A DNA stretch of 64,000 nucleotides from Congeria kusceri (GCA_027627225.1 CM051034.1:11363761-11427760); one strand, 5' to 3'; counted from the first letter of the stretch, positions 22,101-37,100 are shown. The notes: generated from the sequence alone by a model not told the origin. Numbers and translations are program-made.

Positions 22101-25100
22101 TAATTATGATAACAGAGTTCACGAGTGTCATGCAATTTTGTCTGAGGTGTAATACTATACCGGATTCAGGGGGAACACCACACCGTGTCGAGAGCTGGTG
22201 TAGTAGACATGGTGCGGACAGCAACTGACGTCTGCCGATGTTTTTCCTGGAAGGTCAGGAATTGAAACCCTCCATACCTCTCTGTACTCCTTTAACACAG
22301 TTCACAGATATCTGTTTAAACTTCACCCATAATTAGTTTAAAGATATGAGGTGTGTAGTGGGCAATCTGGGCTAAATGCATGTGCGTAAAGTGTCATCCC
22401 GGATCAGCCTGTGCAGTCTGCACAGGCTAATCCAGGATGACACTTTCCGCTTTTATGGTACTTTTTGTTTCAAGGAAGTCTCTTCTAAACATAAATCCAT
22501 TATAGGTGGAAAGTGCTGTCCCCGGATTAGCCTGTGCAGTCGGCTAATTGGGGACGACACTTTACGCACATGCATTAAGCCCGATTTTCCCACGATATGC
22601 CTCATATTTATTTTAGCTTTTAGCTCTATTGTTTGAAAGCAGAGGCCATTGAGACAGTTTTCAAGACCATTTCCTGATTAGAACTAGTACTTTGTGTCTT
22701 CTGACAAAGATCACTCGAATGAGTTGGGATCAAACTGATAATCTCCCGATCGCAAGGGGAACACCGTATCCACTACACCACTGCGACATCCACTACACCA
22801 CTGCGACATCCACTACACCACTGCGACATCCACTACACCACTGCGACATCCACTACACGTCTGCGACTCTTAATAGTAGGGGAACACCATATCCACAACA
22901 CCACTGCAACTCTAATAGTAGGGAAACACCGTATCCACTACACCACTGCGACTCTAATAGTCGGGGAAAACCGTTTCCACTACACCACTGCGACATCCAC
23001 TACACTACTGCGACTCTAATAGTAGGGGAACACCGTATCCACTACACCACTGCGACATCCACTACACCACTGCGACTCTAATAGTAGGGGAACACCGTAT
23101 CCACTACACTACTGCGACTCTAATAGTAGGGGAACACCGTATCCACTACACCACTGCTACTCTAATAGTAGGGGAACACCGTATCCACTACACCACTGTG
23201 ACTCTAATAGTAGGGGAACACCGTATCCACTACACCACTGCGACATCCACTACACCACTGTGACATCCACTACACCACTGCGACAGCCACTACACCACTG
23301 CGACATCCACTACACCACTGCGACTCTAATAGTAGGGGAACACCGTGTCCACTACACCACTGCGACATCCACTACACCACTGCGACATCCACTACGCCAC
23401 TGCGACTCTAATAGTAGGGGAACACCGTATCCACTACACCACTGCGACATCCACTACACCACTGCGACATCCACTACACTACTGCGACTCTAATAGTAGG
23501 GGAACACCGTATCCACTACACCACTGCGACATCCACTACACCACTGCGACTCTAATAGTAGGGGAACACCGTATCCACCACACTACTGCGACTCTAATAG
23601 TAGGGGAACACCGTATCCACTACACTACTGCGACTCTAATAGTAGGGGAACACCGTATCCACTACACTACTGCGACTCTAATAGTAGGGGAACACCGTAT
23701 CCCACTACACCACTGCGACATCCACTACACCACTGCGACATCCACTACACTACTGCGACTCTAATAGTAGGGGGACACCGTATCCACTACACTACTGCGA
23801 CTCTAATAGCAGGGGAACACCGTATCCACTACACCACTGCGACATCCACTACACCACTGCGACTCTAATAGTAGGGGAACACCGTATCCACTACACTACT
23901 GCGACATCCACCACACCACTGCGACTCTAATAGTAGGGGAACACCGTATCCACTACACCACTGCGACATCCACTACACCACTGCGACTCTAATAGTAGGG
24001 GAACACCGTATCCACTACACCACTGCGACATCCACTACACTACTGCGACTCTAATAGTAGGGGAACACCGTATCCACTACACTACTGTGACTCTAATAGT
24101 AGGGGAACACCGTATCCACTACACCACTGCTACTCTAATAGTAGGGGAACACCGTATCCACTACACCACTGCGACTCTAATAGTAGGGGAACACCGTATC
24201 CACTACACCACTGCGACTCTAATAGTAGGAGAACATCGTTTCCACTACACCACTGCGACTCTAACAGTAGGGGAACACCGTATCCACTACACTACTGCGA
24301 CTCTAATAGTAGGGGAACACCGTATCCACTACACCACTGCGACATCCACTACACCACTGCGACATCCAATACACTACTGCGACTCTAATAGTAGGGGGAC
24401 ACCGTATCCACTACACCACTGCGACATCCACTACACCACTGCGACTCTAATAGTAGGGGAACACCGTATCCACTACACCACTGCGACTCTAATAGTAGGG
24501 GAACACCGTATCCACTACACTACTGCGACTCTAATAGTAGGGGAACACCGTATCCACTACACCACTGCGACATCCACTACACTACTGCGACTCTAATAGT
24601 AGGGGAACACCGAATCCACTACACTACTGCGACTCTAATAATAGGGGAACACCGTATCCACTACACCACTGCGACTCTAATAGTAGGGCAACACCGTATC
24701 CACTACACCACTGCTACTCTAATAGTAGGGGAACACCGTATCCACTACACCACTGCGACTCTAATAGTAGGGGAACACCGTATCCCACTGTGACATCCAC
24801 TACACCACTGCGACAGCCACTACACCACTGCGACATCCACTACACCACTGCGACATCCACTACGCCACTGCGACTCTAATAGTAGGGGAACACCGTATCC
24901 ACTACACCACTGCGACATCCACTACACCACTGCGACTCTAATAGTAGGGGAACACCGTATTCACCACACTACTGCGACTCTAATAGTAGGGGAACACCGT
25001 ATCCACTACACTACTGCGACTCTAATAGTAGGGGAACACCGTATCCACTACACCACTGCGACTCTAATAGTAGGGGAACACCGTATCCCACTACACCACT

Positions 25101-28100
25101 GCGACATCCACTACACCACTGCGACATCCACTACACTACTGCGACTCTAATAGTAGGGGGACACCGTATCCACTACACTACTGCGACTCTAATAGCAGGG
25201 GAACACCGTATCCACTACACCACTGCGACATCCACTACACCACTGCGACTCTAATAGTAGGGGAACACCGTATCCACTACACTACTGCGACATCCACCAC
25301 ACCACTGCGACTCTAATAGTAGGGGAACACCGTATCCACTACACCACTGCGACATCCACTACACCACTGCGACTCTAATAGTAGGGGAACACCGTATCCA
25401 CTACACTACTGTGACTCTAATAGTAGGGGAACACCGTATCCACTACACCACTGCTACTCTAATAGTAGGGGAACACCGTATCCACTACACCACTGCGACT
25501 CTAATAGTAGGGGAACACCGTATCCACTACACCACTGCGACTCTAATAGTAGGAGAACATCGTTTCCACTACACCACTGCGACTCTAACAGTAGGGGAAC
25601 ACCGTATCCACTACACTACTGCGACTCTAATAGTCGGGGAACACCGTATCCACTACACCACTGCGACATCCACTACACCACTGCGACTCTAATAGTAGGG
25701 GAACACCGTATCCACTACACCACTGCGACATCCACTACACCACTGCGACATCCACTACACCACTGCGACTCTAATAGTAGGGGAACACCGTATCCACTAC
25801 ACCACTGCGACATCCACTACACCACTGCGACATCCACTACACCACTGCGACATCCACTACACTACTGCGACTCTAATAGTAGGGGAACACCGTATCCACT
25901 ACACCACTGCGACTCTAGTAGTAGGGGAACACCGTTTCCACTACACCACTGCGACTCTAATAGTAGGGGAACACCGTATCCACTACACCACTGCGACTCT
26001 AATAGTAGGGGAACACCGTTTCCACTACACCACTGCGACATCCACTACACTACTGCGACTCTAATAGTAGGGGAACACCGTATCCACTACACCACTGCGA
26101 CATCCACTACACCATTGCTACTCTAATAGTAGGGGAACACCGTATCCACTACACCACTGCGACATCCACTACAAAATGCGACTCTAATAGTAGGGGAACA
26201 CCGTATCCACTACACCACTGCGACATCCACTACACTACTGCGACTCTAATAGTAGGGGAACACCGTTTCCACTACACCACTGCGACTCTAATAGTTTGCC
26301 TGCTTAGCATAAAATAAACTTTACAACATTGATCATTTAAGAAATGTTTGTCAATTTATCGTTGTTGATCGGCCAATAAACAACTATTTGGAGTTCTGAT
26401 GCGTAGGAATTGAACCATGAGAGCGTAAGCCCGAGTGGTTTAATAGCCATGAATCAAACGGACAAAGCCTTGTTTATTGGCTGATAAAAAAAGATAGTGT
26501 GAATATTATTTTGATTCTAACCTGACTTTATATTAATTGTAATAAGAACTACATTTTACTATGCTCCGCTCAGGAACAGGACTACGTTTTGCGTTGTTTA
26601 TTGGGTAGGTTAGCAACCATAATTGTGTTTTGCTTTGTTTATTGGGTAGGTTAACAACGATAATTGTGTTCTTTGTCTAGAGAAAAATTAGCGAGTATCA
26701 TGTTAGAATATAAATATATTGCAATATAAATACTTTTTCGGTTTTGGGGACATTTATTAATACACTGTACGAGAACAAAACTTCATAAAATTTGTATTAC
26801 CCAACACTTCTATCATTTTGGACTAGTAAGCATAGACAAGATCAGCGCGCTTAGAAATTTCATTCAACGAACATTGATCGTTTTGGACAAGAAAGCAAAG
26901 ACCATTGTGCTTTACAATGTCATGCAATTAACAAACTTTCCTAACACAAGTTTTAGATACTTTAAATAAGGGTTGAGCCTGAAACTATTGTATCGGATAC
27001 AGAAATGTTAAGCAGATACAATAGTTTTATGCTCAACCCTCAAAATGTAACTTACCATTACATCAAGGCAGAAGTAAACGTCGTTGAAATTTCGTACAAA
27101 CACGTAACCGGACACATTGTCCACTGCCGCGGCACACTGCAGTGCGGACCCTGTGTTGAACTGCCAAGAGATGGTGCCACAATGGGCATCTAGAACGTAC
27201 ACGTAACCATCAACGCAGCCTGCAAAGAACGTGGAGTTTGATCATTTAATTACCGATATATACATGATGAATGTCAGGGTATTAGTCTAAAAAATGAGAC
27301 GTTTAATGCAAATTTAGTGCCACTTTTTGATGGGGCTAAATTGACTGTAACGTCTCATCGCAGAATGGCATTTTACTTGTTGGAAAATCCAAAGTTTAAA
27401 TTTTTTTAAATATAGCTTAATATTTTTAATTAATTTAACAGTTGGCTTTAGTTTTTCATTATATCAAAATTTTAGTTAATAGAAATGTTTCAACCTAAAT
27501 TGTTGACATGGAGTTGTCAGCTTTCCTCAATACAGTTTATAAGGAGTTTGAAAATTGACCAATCAGAATAAAAATGTCAGTCAATCGATAGCATAGTGAA
27601 CACAGCGAGAGATGTGTGTAAAAACAAAGGTGCATAGATTTAAATCATAAAAGCATAAACAGTGGAAATTTAATTGAAATAAAATATATTGGACATTATT
27701 GTGGAAAGGTTTGTCCTCCCAGGTATGTAAATTTTAATGCAATTTTCTCAGGATTAATACTCTTTTGTGATGGTCAAAAGTAGCGATCAAAATCCTGCCG
27801 CTACTATATAGACACATAGGGAACGATTTCCACCACAGAAATGGTGTTTTGGCAGTTAGGCCCAGCCAATATTGCCCATATAGAGAGTAGCTCAATTTGG
27901 CACAGGGCCTAACTTGTTATACTAGTCAGGGTATCAACTTGGTCTGTAAAGGAGAGAGGTTGTGTGGCGACCCGGTCATAGTCGGAAAAACGTTCACTCA
28001 AATATGCTATACTTATATAATGTAGTGGCAACGGAATATATACAGCCGGTTCCAACAATGCGGCACAGTTAGCTTAATCCGGAGAGCACTCGCCCTGTAA

Positions 28101-31100
28101 GCGAGAGGTCACGGGTTTGAGTCCCTGACTGGCTGCACAATTTTGTCACCCTGTGAGATGTATATGGCAAAAATATATAATAGACTAAATGTTAACAATT
28201 ATCCTGTAGAATGAAACCAGCTTTCTTATTTGTATATGCTCTTAGAAAATACTATTAAAATATTATAATCATATTTTAATTGTAACACTGATATTTCCAG
28301 AGGCAAAAAGGAATTTTTTTTTTACAAAATGGAAATGGCATTTAACTTTTACTGACGGGCAATAGAAAAATAGTGCCTTATAAGCATAACTCATAGAGCA
28401 CCACCTACACTCCCTCTGACCCTCACCCCCCTCCCCTAAAAAAATAAATAAAATAAAAAATGAAACAACAACAAACTCTGTATGTTCCATAGAATGTAAA
28501 TGTTTATTTTTTTATGCCAACAACAGTCTGCATTGACAAAATAACACCACGTGAGATAAACTTAGCTGTATTTCCACACTCTGGAATACAGCAAACACGC
28601 GTTTTATAATGACATCATTTTGTTGTTTGTAGTAACGTCATTTTATGTTTTCCTGTTATTTAGTGTTTTTCTTTCGTTTATTTTCAATATAAAGACAGAA
28701 AATAATGGGATAAATAGAATACCTGGTAAGTGTTGATTAAAGATAAGTTTATTTGCTCGGCACGAAAACCTGAACCATCGCCAAGGCTTGTGGTTCAAGT
28801 TTTCTAAGCCTCACTCAATAAACTTATCTTTATTCAACACTAACCTAGTTTCCTCTATATACATACACACTACAATCTTGGTTCCGCAGACACTAACTGC
28901 AGCTCGTTCCATGATCCGATACGGGAACGTAAGACTCCATAGGACGGTACCAGTATGAAGGTCAATAGCTGAAAACATGTACGAGTGGGACCCTACATAC
29001 ACCACTGACCTGCAAAATAAAAAAAATCATTTGACACTTTTTGGTTTATAACAACTTCTAATACCATTTTTTACAAGATAACCTCAAATGTTTTTAAAAT
29101 TGTATTGAATACTTTTTCAAAAATTATTACAAATATTTTGAACTTTCATAGACATATTATATTTTTAAACAAAAAAAGGAAATATACAAGAATCGAGTGG
29201 CGGCAGATCTTTTTAAAAAGGGCTCATAGCATTGCAGATAGAGAACAGTTTTATAGTCTCGCAAACCTCACCTATGTTCTCCTACTGCAATCACCGGACT
29301 AGCATCAACGCATTTCTTCATGTTGTGTTTCCAAACGAGCTCCAACTGAACGCTGACATTCTTAACTTCAAGGGCAGGTAATTCTTCACAGTCATCGCTC
29401 TCAGGACAAATATCTCTGAACAATTTTTGTATCCTAATATCATTTACTCTGAGCCCCCTAGCTGGCTGTAGAAAGTGGCATTTATTTCCGCCGATTACGG
29501 AAAAGTAAAATGGTTCAGTAAACTTGGTTCTCTTGACCCCATTTTTATTTTCACCTTCCAGTTTTGACACAGAACTTAAATTCTGCGAATAAGTTAGACC
29601 TATTGTTTTTTCTGCACCATTAGTATTGCTATTCTTCGCAGATTGTAAACTAAAGTCTTTATTCATATCATTTACATTTAAAAAGTCATTTTCCATTGTA
29701 AATTTATCTTCTTTATCATTTTCTGTTAACTTTTTTCTTTTCTTTGTTACTGTTTCAATATCTTCTGTGGCTACAACTCTAAGATTATCAGCATGTGCAT
29801 TTCCTACTGAATGAGCAGTTTTTACCGGACTAACATTACTATATTCCATTTTGTTCACTACTACGTCTGTAGCATCTAATTCAACCAAGTCCCTTATTTC
29901 AGACATATTGTCCTTAAAACTTCTTATGAAATCTTTACCACTTTCCGTCGATACATAAGCGTCAGTAACAAGCCCAGATGACGAGTTTAAACTGCCCATA
30001 TTTCTAGCATTATCTAACCGAATGTATTCATTGCCAGGCAATTTTATATTCATGTTCTTGTAAAATCCCAAAGCAGCAGACGTCTCGAACCCACACAGAG
30101 CTATTCCTCTGTTCCTTGCAGCTGCAATGACATACTGCTTCACTTGCTCAAATGTCTGGTTAATTAGAATGTCCATCAGAAATGGTAACCTGAAAACCAT
30201 AATAGCTGATTTGACATTGTGGAGAACAGAGAAAATGGGACTTTATGGATCGCATTAATGAACTGATGTGTGTGGGGCGATGACCTCATTAAATATCACA
30301 TTTGGATTAATTTTATAATAGCCCTTGTACATATGAAACTTATCATTTTGCCTAAGAAATCAATGTTTAGACTTCAGTGTCTGGACATACAACGTAACTC
30401 ATTAAAAGTGTTATAGTGTTAACTGGACCTGTATTCACCAACCCATCCTTAGACGAATAAGGCTCAAGAAATAATACTTGTGCGTTCACAAATATGCGGG
30501 ATACCAATATCGCTTTTGTCATTAACAAATCATTCTAAATAAAGAATGATAAAATTAGCGTCAGTGAATACCAAATAAGATTATTGTTTTACAGAATAGA
30601 ACAGTTTCAAATATATTCTTCATTCTAACGTTTTAAGTCTAAGAATGGAACTCAAGCCCTGGGTCGAGTTGCTCAAAACTTCAACGGCTGATTAAGCTAA
30701 CAACCGTTAACTTTTGGATTAAGTTATTAATGAAAATCAAATGTTTAGGTTTTAACCTGTGAGTTTATTCAAAATAAAATGACATGCTTAAATAATTTTC
30801 AAAAGTTTGATAGTCAAGTTGCTGGTAATATTAATTCTATTTACATCTTAAGTTAAAGACGTTCGCAACAATTTTCTTCAATTTTTTTCCAACGACAGAT
30901 TTTCTTAAAACTTAGCACAAACATGCATCAATGTATCCTAAAACTAAAACAGTCTTAAAAAATAATGGTCACCGGCCTTTTTCCCGAAATATTGAATTTT
31001 TAATACGGTACCTGTCGAAGCCTTTTTTCAGTTTGTGTTACTTAGAATGTTGAATAATATAAAGCGTTTATATTCAAACAAAGATAGAGATTTTTAAATG

Positions 31101-34100
31101 CTTCTTTTTTAAATGTTTCGTTTGGTAATATACCAGTGCAGTTTAATGATAAAACGCGCTTTATCTACAGTTATCATTTACCAAATGACTTGTAATGGAC
31201 GCTTAACGAGGTGAATTTGGCATAAAATTTGCCGGTGAAAACATCAATAACTTATCAAATATACGAATATCTTTTGTTCCAAAATAGGGGTCCTGGCCTT
31301 GTTACGGAAACATTGGGTTTTGAATACGGTATCTGTCAAAGCCCCTTTCTCAGTTTGGATTTTTATCAATGTTTTAAGTATATAGGATAGCTATTTTTCA
31401 AACAAGGTTATGGTTCTTTCAACTGATATGTTTGTACATGCTTTGTTTGGCAATATACATGTGAATGTTGCTAATAAAAACGTTTTCCCTACATTTACTG
31501 CTTAAATAATGAAATTGACTGGAAATTTAAATGTGTCAAATGGGAACTAATAATGCTTTCTGAAACTTCGTTTTTATCAAATGCATATTTTTTTCCAAAC
31601 GACAGATTTTCTTAAAATTTCGCACAGACATGCATCAATGTATACTTACACCAAAACATTAATAAAAAGAATGGCTCACCGAACTCGTTTGGGGAATATT
31701 GGATTTCATATAGGGTACCTGTGTAGCCTTTTTCCTGTTTCGTTTTAACATACATGAACAACGTATCAGTAAAATGAAGATATTTAATGGATCATTTCTG
31801 AACTAAATTTGTTTGGAAATACATTGCATAGTGCGATTTTGATTATTATATATGCTTTTTGAACTTTTACTATTAAAAATATTTATTTTGAATGGACATT
31901 AGAGAAGAAATTAGTATATTGTAACCTATATATAATAAATTAAAAATGAAGCAAAAGGAGAAATTAACCCAATTATTTTCTATTTGTTGCGAACGTCTTT
32001 AACAGACTGTTAGCTTAATTGGCCGTTAAAGTTTTGAGCAACTGGGCCCTGGTCTCCTAGAAATTTTATAACGTACAACAGATGTCAGACACGAGATAAA
32101 GGCCTAACAAGTTTCATCAGATTCATACCGGAGTTGAAGTTTTGCCTCAATCTCATTGGTCAGTTGTACTGCCTTTATGGAATCACCGCCATCTGCGACA
32201 AAGTTTGAACTGATAAGGTCATACTCGTCTACTTTCAACAAGTCCTGAAAAAGTATACATTCTGATACACATTAGATAACATCCGGTCCACAGCTTTCTT
32301 GATTAAAACATGTGTGTCTTTGGCAACTAACAACTGAACACTTTTAGAATTAAGCAATAATTTTGGCTGAGATACAAACAGTACTTTAGAGGAATCAATA
32401 TTTTTTTAAGTATTTAAAGTCGCAGTCCGTAGAATATAATTCAATACATCTTAAATTGGCGTTGTTTTTAATAAATGTTAATGATGTTTATTTGACTGAA
32501 AACTGTTTCTTATTTACGGAAGGCATTCTAACATGTCTACGTTTGAAAACTCTTAGTACGAACAGAATATACACTAATTTACATGCTGATTTAGCCCAGA
32601 GGCATCGCCAGCTATCGCATACAGAAATTATAGAATAAAAAGTCACCAAAACGTTATTATTTTACCGATGTCAATGCGTGTTTTGTATCGGTATCGGTAA
32701 GATGTCCAGTAGAACGATATCTGCAAAGTTTTATTTTTATTCACATGTTTCTGGACTGCTGCTTTAACAAGATTGCAATCTCGACTCAGATTGTGTTTGA
32801 ATGCTGACATTAACATTGCTTTAACAACTCCCTTAAATGCAGTCAGGAAAAGAATACATCTGTGTTGTGGGTACCGTCATACAAACTTATGTTTGGGTGT
32901 TACTAACTTACCATCCATGCCGAGGCCAAATAATCTGCGAGCTCAGCATTGTCCAACTTCTTTGTTTTCAGCGTACAGTAGAGCTTTTCTAAAAGCCTCA
33001 TATCTGATTTCCCTGTAATAAATTGTAAAAGTTAATGCATTTGGTCTAACCAGTAACCTAACATGACACACGCAGAGTTTTCTATAGACAAAGAACACAA
33101 TTCACCGTTGTTAAACTATCAATAAAGAACCCGAAATAATAGTTACGAAACTGTACAATAAAGTTTGCATCGTAATTCCAGAAAATGTTGTCAGGCCACG
33201 TTAGAATCGAAATAATCTTCGCATTATCGTTGTTTATCGACTATTAAACACCAATTTGTCATTCTGATGCGGAATATTAAACCACTCAGGCTAACACCCT
33301 CATGTTTTAATTCCTACGCATCAGAACTCCAAATCATTGATTATTAGCTGTTAAACAACTCTAAATTGAAAATTATTTCTTACAGCGATTGCTATGGATA
33401 AATGACAAGAAATAGATCCATTTTAAGCCGTGACAAACTAAAAGACATATTTTATTGTTAAAATAAAATATATCTGCTTGAAACTTTGTCGATGAAGAAC
33501 TAGTTTTCTTACTTGAAATATATTTGAGGCACGTCATGGGAAAACCGGTCTTAATGCATGTGCGTAAAGTGTCGTCCTGCATCAGCCTGTGCAGTCCGCA
33601 CAGGCTAATCCAGGACGGCACTTTCCGCCTACAGTGAATTTATGTTTAGAAGATACTTTCTTGAAACAGAAAATACCATAAAAGCGGAAAGTGCCGTCCC
33701 AGGCTAATCCGGGATGACACTTTACGCACATGCACTAAGTGCGGTTTTCCTAGGACTCGCCTCATTTATATTCTATAATTAATAACTTGTTGTGACCTTT
33801 AACTTTCGCTGACAAGTCACAGTCTTTCTACACTGTCAGCGTTTGATTTAGCTTTCTAATTGGATGCCTATTAAAGAATATATTTAAAGCAGAATTGGCT
33901 TTTGGCTGGCCTAGAACTAAAATACAATGTGAATTCTACATAAAAATAACAACAAAAGACAACTTTAAGACAATTTTATTCTCTCTGAACTGATTGTCTT
34001 AAACAGTGTCGTGGTTAAACCTGCCAGAAAGGCAGGAAGAGAATAAACAGTCAGAAATTGAATATCAGATATTTTCCACATAGTTTATTTTTCTAAATAT

Positions 34101-37100
34101 TTTAATTATACAGAACATTGAGGCCAATTAAGGAGGCTATCAATAACTGGAAACGGCTCTTAAAAGAAATGTCTTAGATCCATGGTCTAGAGACTGTAGC
34201 TCCAATAGGGATGCATTACAATTACTTCACAGCAAGAAATTTAAGGTAGTTTTTACTGTATACCGTGTACAGTTATTGGAATCTCTTGTACAATATGCAC
34301 ATCATCTGGCCAGCTATAACTGGGTAGCTGGTGATGCATAAATGTCAGTATGGCTTGGCTGGTGTTGTCATGGCAACCGTCGTGTAGCTTAGCAACAACA
34401 ACTATCTTCTGCCAGCGTTTGATGTACAGCACTTCAGATGACATCATATTTGTGTAACCAAGGGCTACCTGCGAAATAGATTACTGATTTTAATTTTTAT
34501 AAATATGTTACCATGCTGTCTGAAGGGGACAGTTATTGAGTTTTAATATTGAGGACTGAGTGTGTAAGTGTTGTATCTGATTGACATTTCTATATCAGAT
34601 GCAATAGTTTCACGCTCAACCCTCGACTTGTATAATTATAGATGAAACCTAGGGTATTTTAAGACATTCGAGGATTTCTCAGCGAAATTATGTCTAAACT
34701 TCATTACGTTTTCATATAAACCTGGAAAATATCTGTGCTAAAATAACAACGGTAAACTTATGTGATGTAAATGCTTGCATAGTTCTTAAATTAAAAACTA
34801 CATGTATTTGGAAAGTTAAATGGACTAAAAAATGAAAAGTCTGGTAAAGTGGAAAACTACATGGAATTAAAGAAAAAGAACATGTTTATTTACAAATGTC
34901 TAGAACAACATACATTCTTAATCTCCTGCAGGTTTATTCTTTGCCCATTACGCTTCAGCTGACTGTCCTGTCTGCCACAAAAATACCAGTTGCCTCCCTT
35001 TATTTCAACAAAGTCTCCAGTGTTAATGCCCCTGTTTGACAAGGGACAAAACTTTTTATGCACATCCTCATCAATAAAGCATTGTCTCCCCTGACCATCT
35101 AAAATTACCAAAATAATAATTATGTTAAATTGACATGCTCCTTCAAATTCCCTATAAATTACCAAGTAGGTGAGTTAAGGGACCATGTCAACGAAAAGCG
35201 CCTCAAGGAGGTAACTTCTTAAATAAAATCTGAAATAAGATATTAATAATGGCAGATCACAACACATAAAATAATGTATATATAATAGGAAAACAATTTT
35301 CGCATTCTGAGATAAAAATCAATTTATAATCTGGGTCGTGTTTGTTTGGCCCTTTATGTTTACTTTTTGATGTCATAATTGTATGTTGTATATTAATGTA
35401 TAACCATAGTTTACACAGGTTTCCTTACAAAGCAGACTAGTGCAGTTGGTTAAAGCGCTTTCTAATGTCATTCTTCGTATGGTTCCCAAGTCACGAGTTC
35501 GATACCTGCTTGGGGTTTTAATTCTTACAAACATTTTTGCTGATTAGTTTAACAAATATCTCATTTTGTATTATAATATTTATTCTTTATTTAATGTACG
35601 TCTTTTTATTGCGCATTTTTATCATCTAATATCATTTATAATGCAATAGGAAACCAATTTTTCGTCCCTTTCTTAGTATAAAACAAACATAGTGTAAACT
35701 ACCAGTATAATGATTACTTTTAATAAAGTCAAAATTATAAGCAGAGGTGATATAGGTGCAGTCAATTTAAATTTCGTTGACCATGAGGGAATAAACAATT
35801 TACTGTGAATAAGGGAAATCGTGATTTTCTGTTTATATTACACTACAACTGTCTGTATTTAAATCGTCTGATTTACCTGTATCAATTCGTCCATGTTTAT
35901 AATGTATTAACTTGCATCGTTACTGACTATATAGTAAAACAAGTTGTTTTTATCATTACGCACAATGTAAAAGAAACTTGTACCAGTAGGGTTGCATTTT
36001 TAATAACAGGGGATGTACCGGTTTTGAATTGATTACATAGTGACTATCTGTATGCAAGAACTTACGTATGCAAATCTGTCCATATTTCTTTCCACAAGTT
36101 TCCTGAATGGAAACGATCTCTACCTCTGTGTTTGACAGGGGTTTACCAAGTGGAATGGTGCACCTTTCTCTATAAAAACAACAGAAATCATCTAGCTGAA
36201 AATTTGACGGCATTATTATCGAATTGTATGCCAATATTTTGAAAAGTTTAGTAAAGTTTTGTTACCACAAAATAATTAGGATTCAAAACGCAGAAACTAT
36301 GCATGGGTGAAATGATTCATGCATCTCTACTTATTTAGTTCTTAAATATTGTGATATCAAATTCTGATACTTATACAAAATTGTATGTTTCAATAGCATG
36401 GCAGATTTTAACAGAAAATGGCTAAACTCAAAGCAACACATACTTTCTTAAATTAATACTTATTTACTTGTACATTTTTCCACTCTTCAGGGAGTGCAAT
36501 AAAGACATAATACATTAAAAGCCCAAGGCGAGTGAACCATGAACCTAACATGTACCATGAGTGATTTATCGTCACATGGTATAATTAAGAAATAATTTTC
36601 GATTTATCGGCCAATAAACAAGGATTTGGAGTTCTGATGCATAGGAATTAAACCACAAAGGTGTTAGCCCAAGTTGTTTAATAGCCACGCATCAGAACGA
36701 CAAACAGTTGTTTATTGGCCGCTAAACAACGATAATGCAAAAACTATTTTGAATTTAACATGATTTGACCTATATTTTTGCAATTGTTATTGGAACTACT
36801 TTTTACTATGATACAATCGGGACTACTTTTTGCATTGTTTATTGGGTAGTTTAACGATAATTTTATTATTTGTCAATAGAAAAATAGCGAGTATCATGTT
36901 AGAACAGTACCGTAACATATGGTATACCCTGCCTTATACAAACCTAATATCTTCCTCTGTGAGCTCATAATACATGGCCCAACATGACACCTCTGTGACA
37001 CCATACAAGTTTATAAGTTGTGTTCTATTTTTAGACCACCTATTTTTAGCTAGCCAATCAGGGCTGGGAAACTGCTCCCCACCCAAGGCAAGCACTCTCA

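Noticed and set aside
22247..22311. A 34-bp micro-exon (22278-22311) plus an exon starting at 22246, joined in frame.
   Set aside because: Phases fit, but the intron would be only 31 bp. A single exon 22161-22289 gives a better match to the family (VWRVSIP...PHHVYY) with phase 0 on both sides.
22692..25692. Open frames of up to 169 codons with HYTTATLIVGEHRI-type repeats.
   Set aside because: Products of the SINE-head satellite inside an AASDH intron.
28060..28137. A functional tRNA-Thr(TGT) gene.
   Set aside because: Acceptor and T stems have mismatches and the A box is irregular; a SINE head is more likely.
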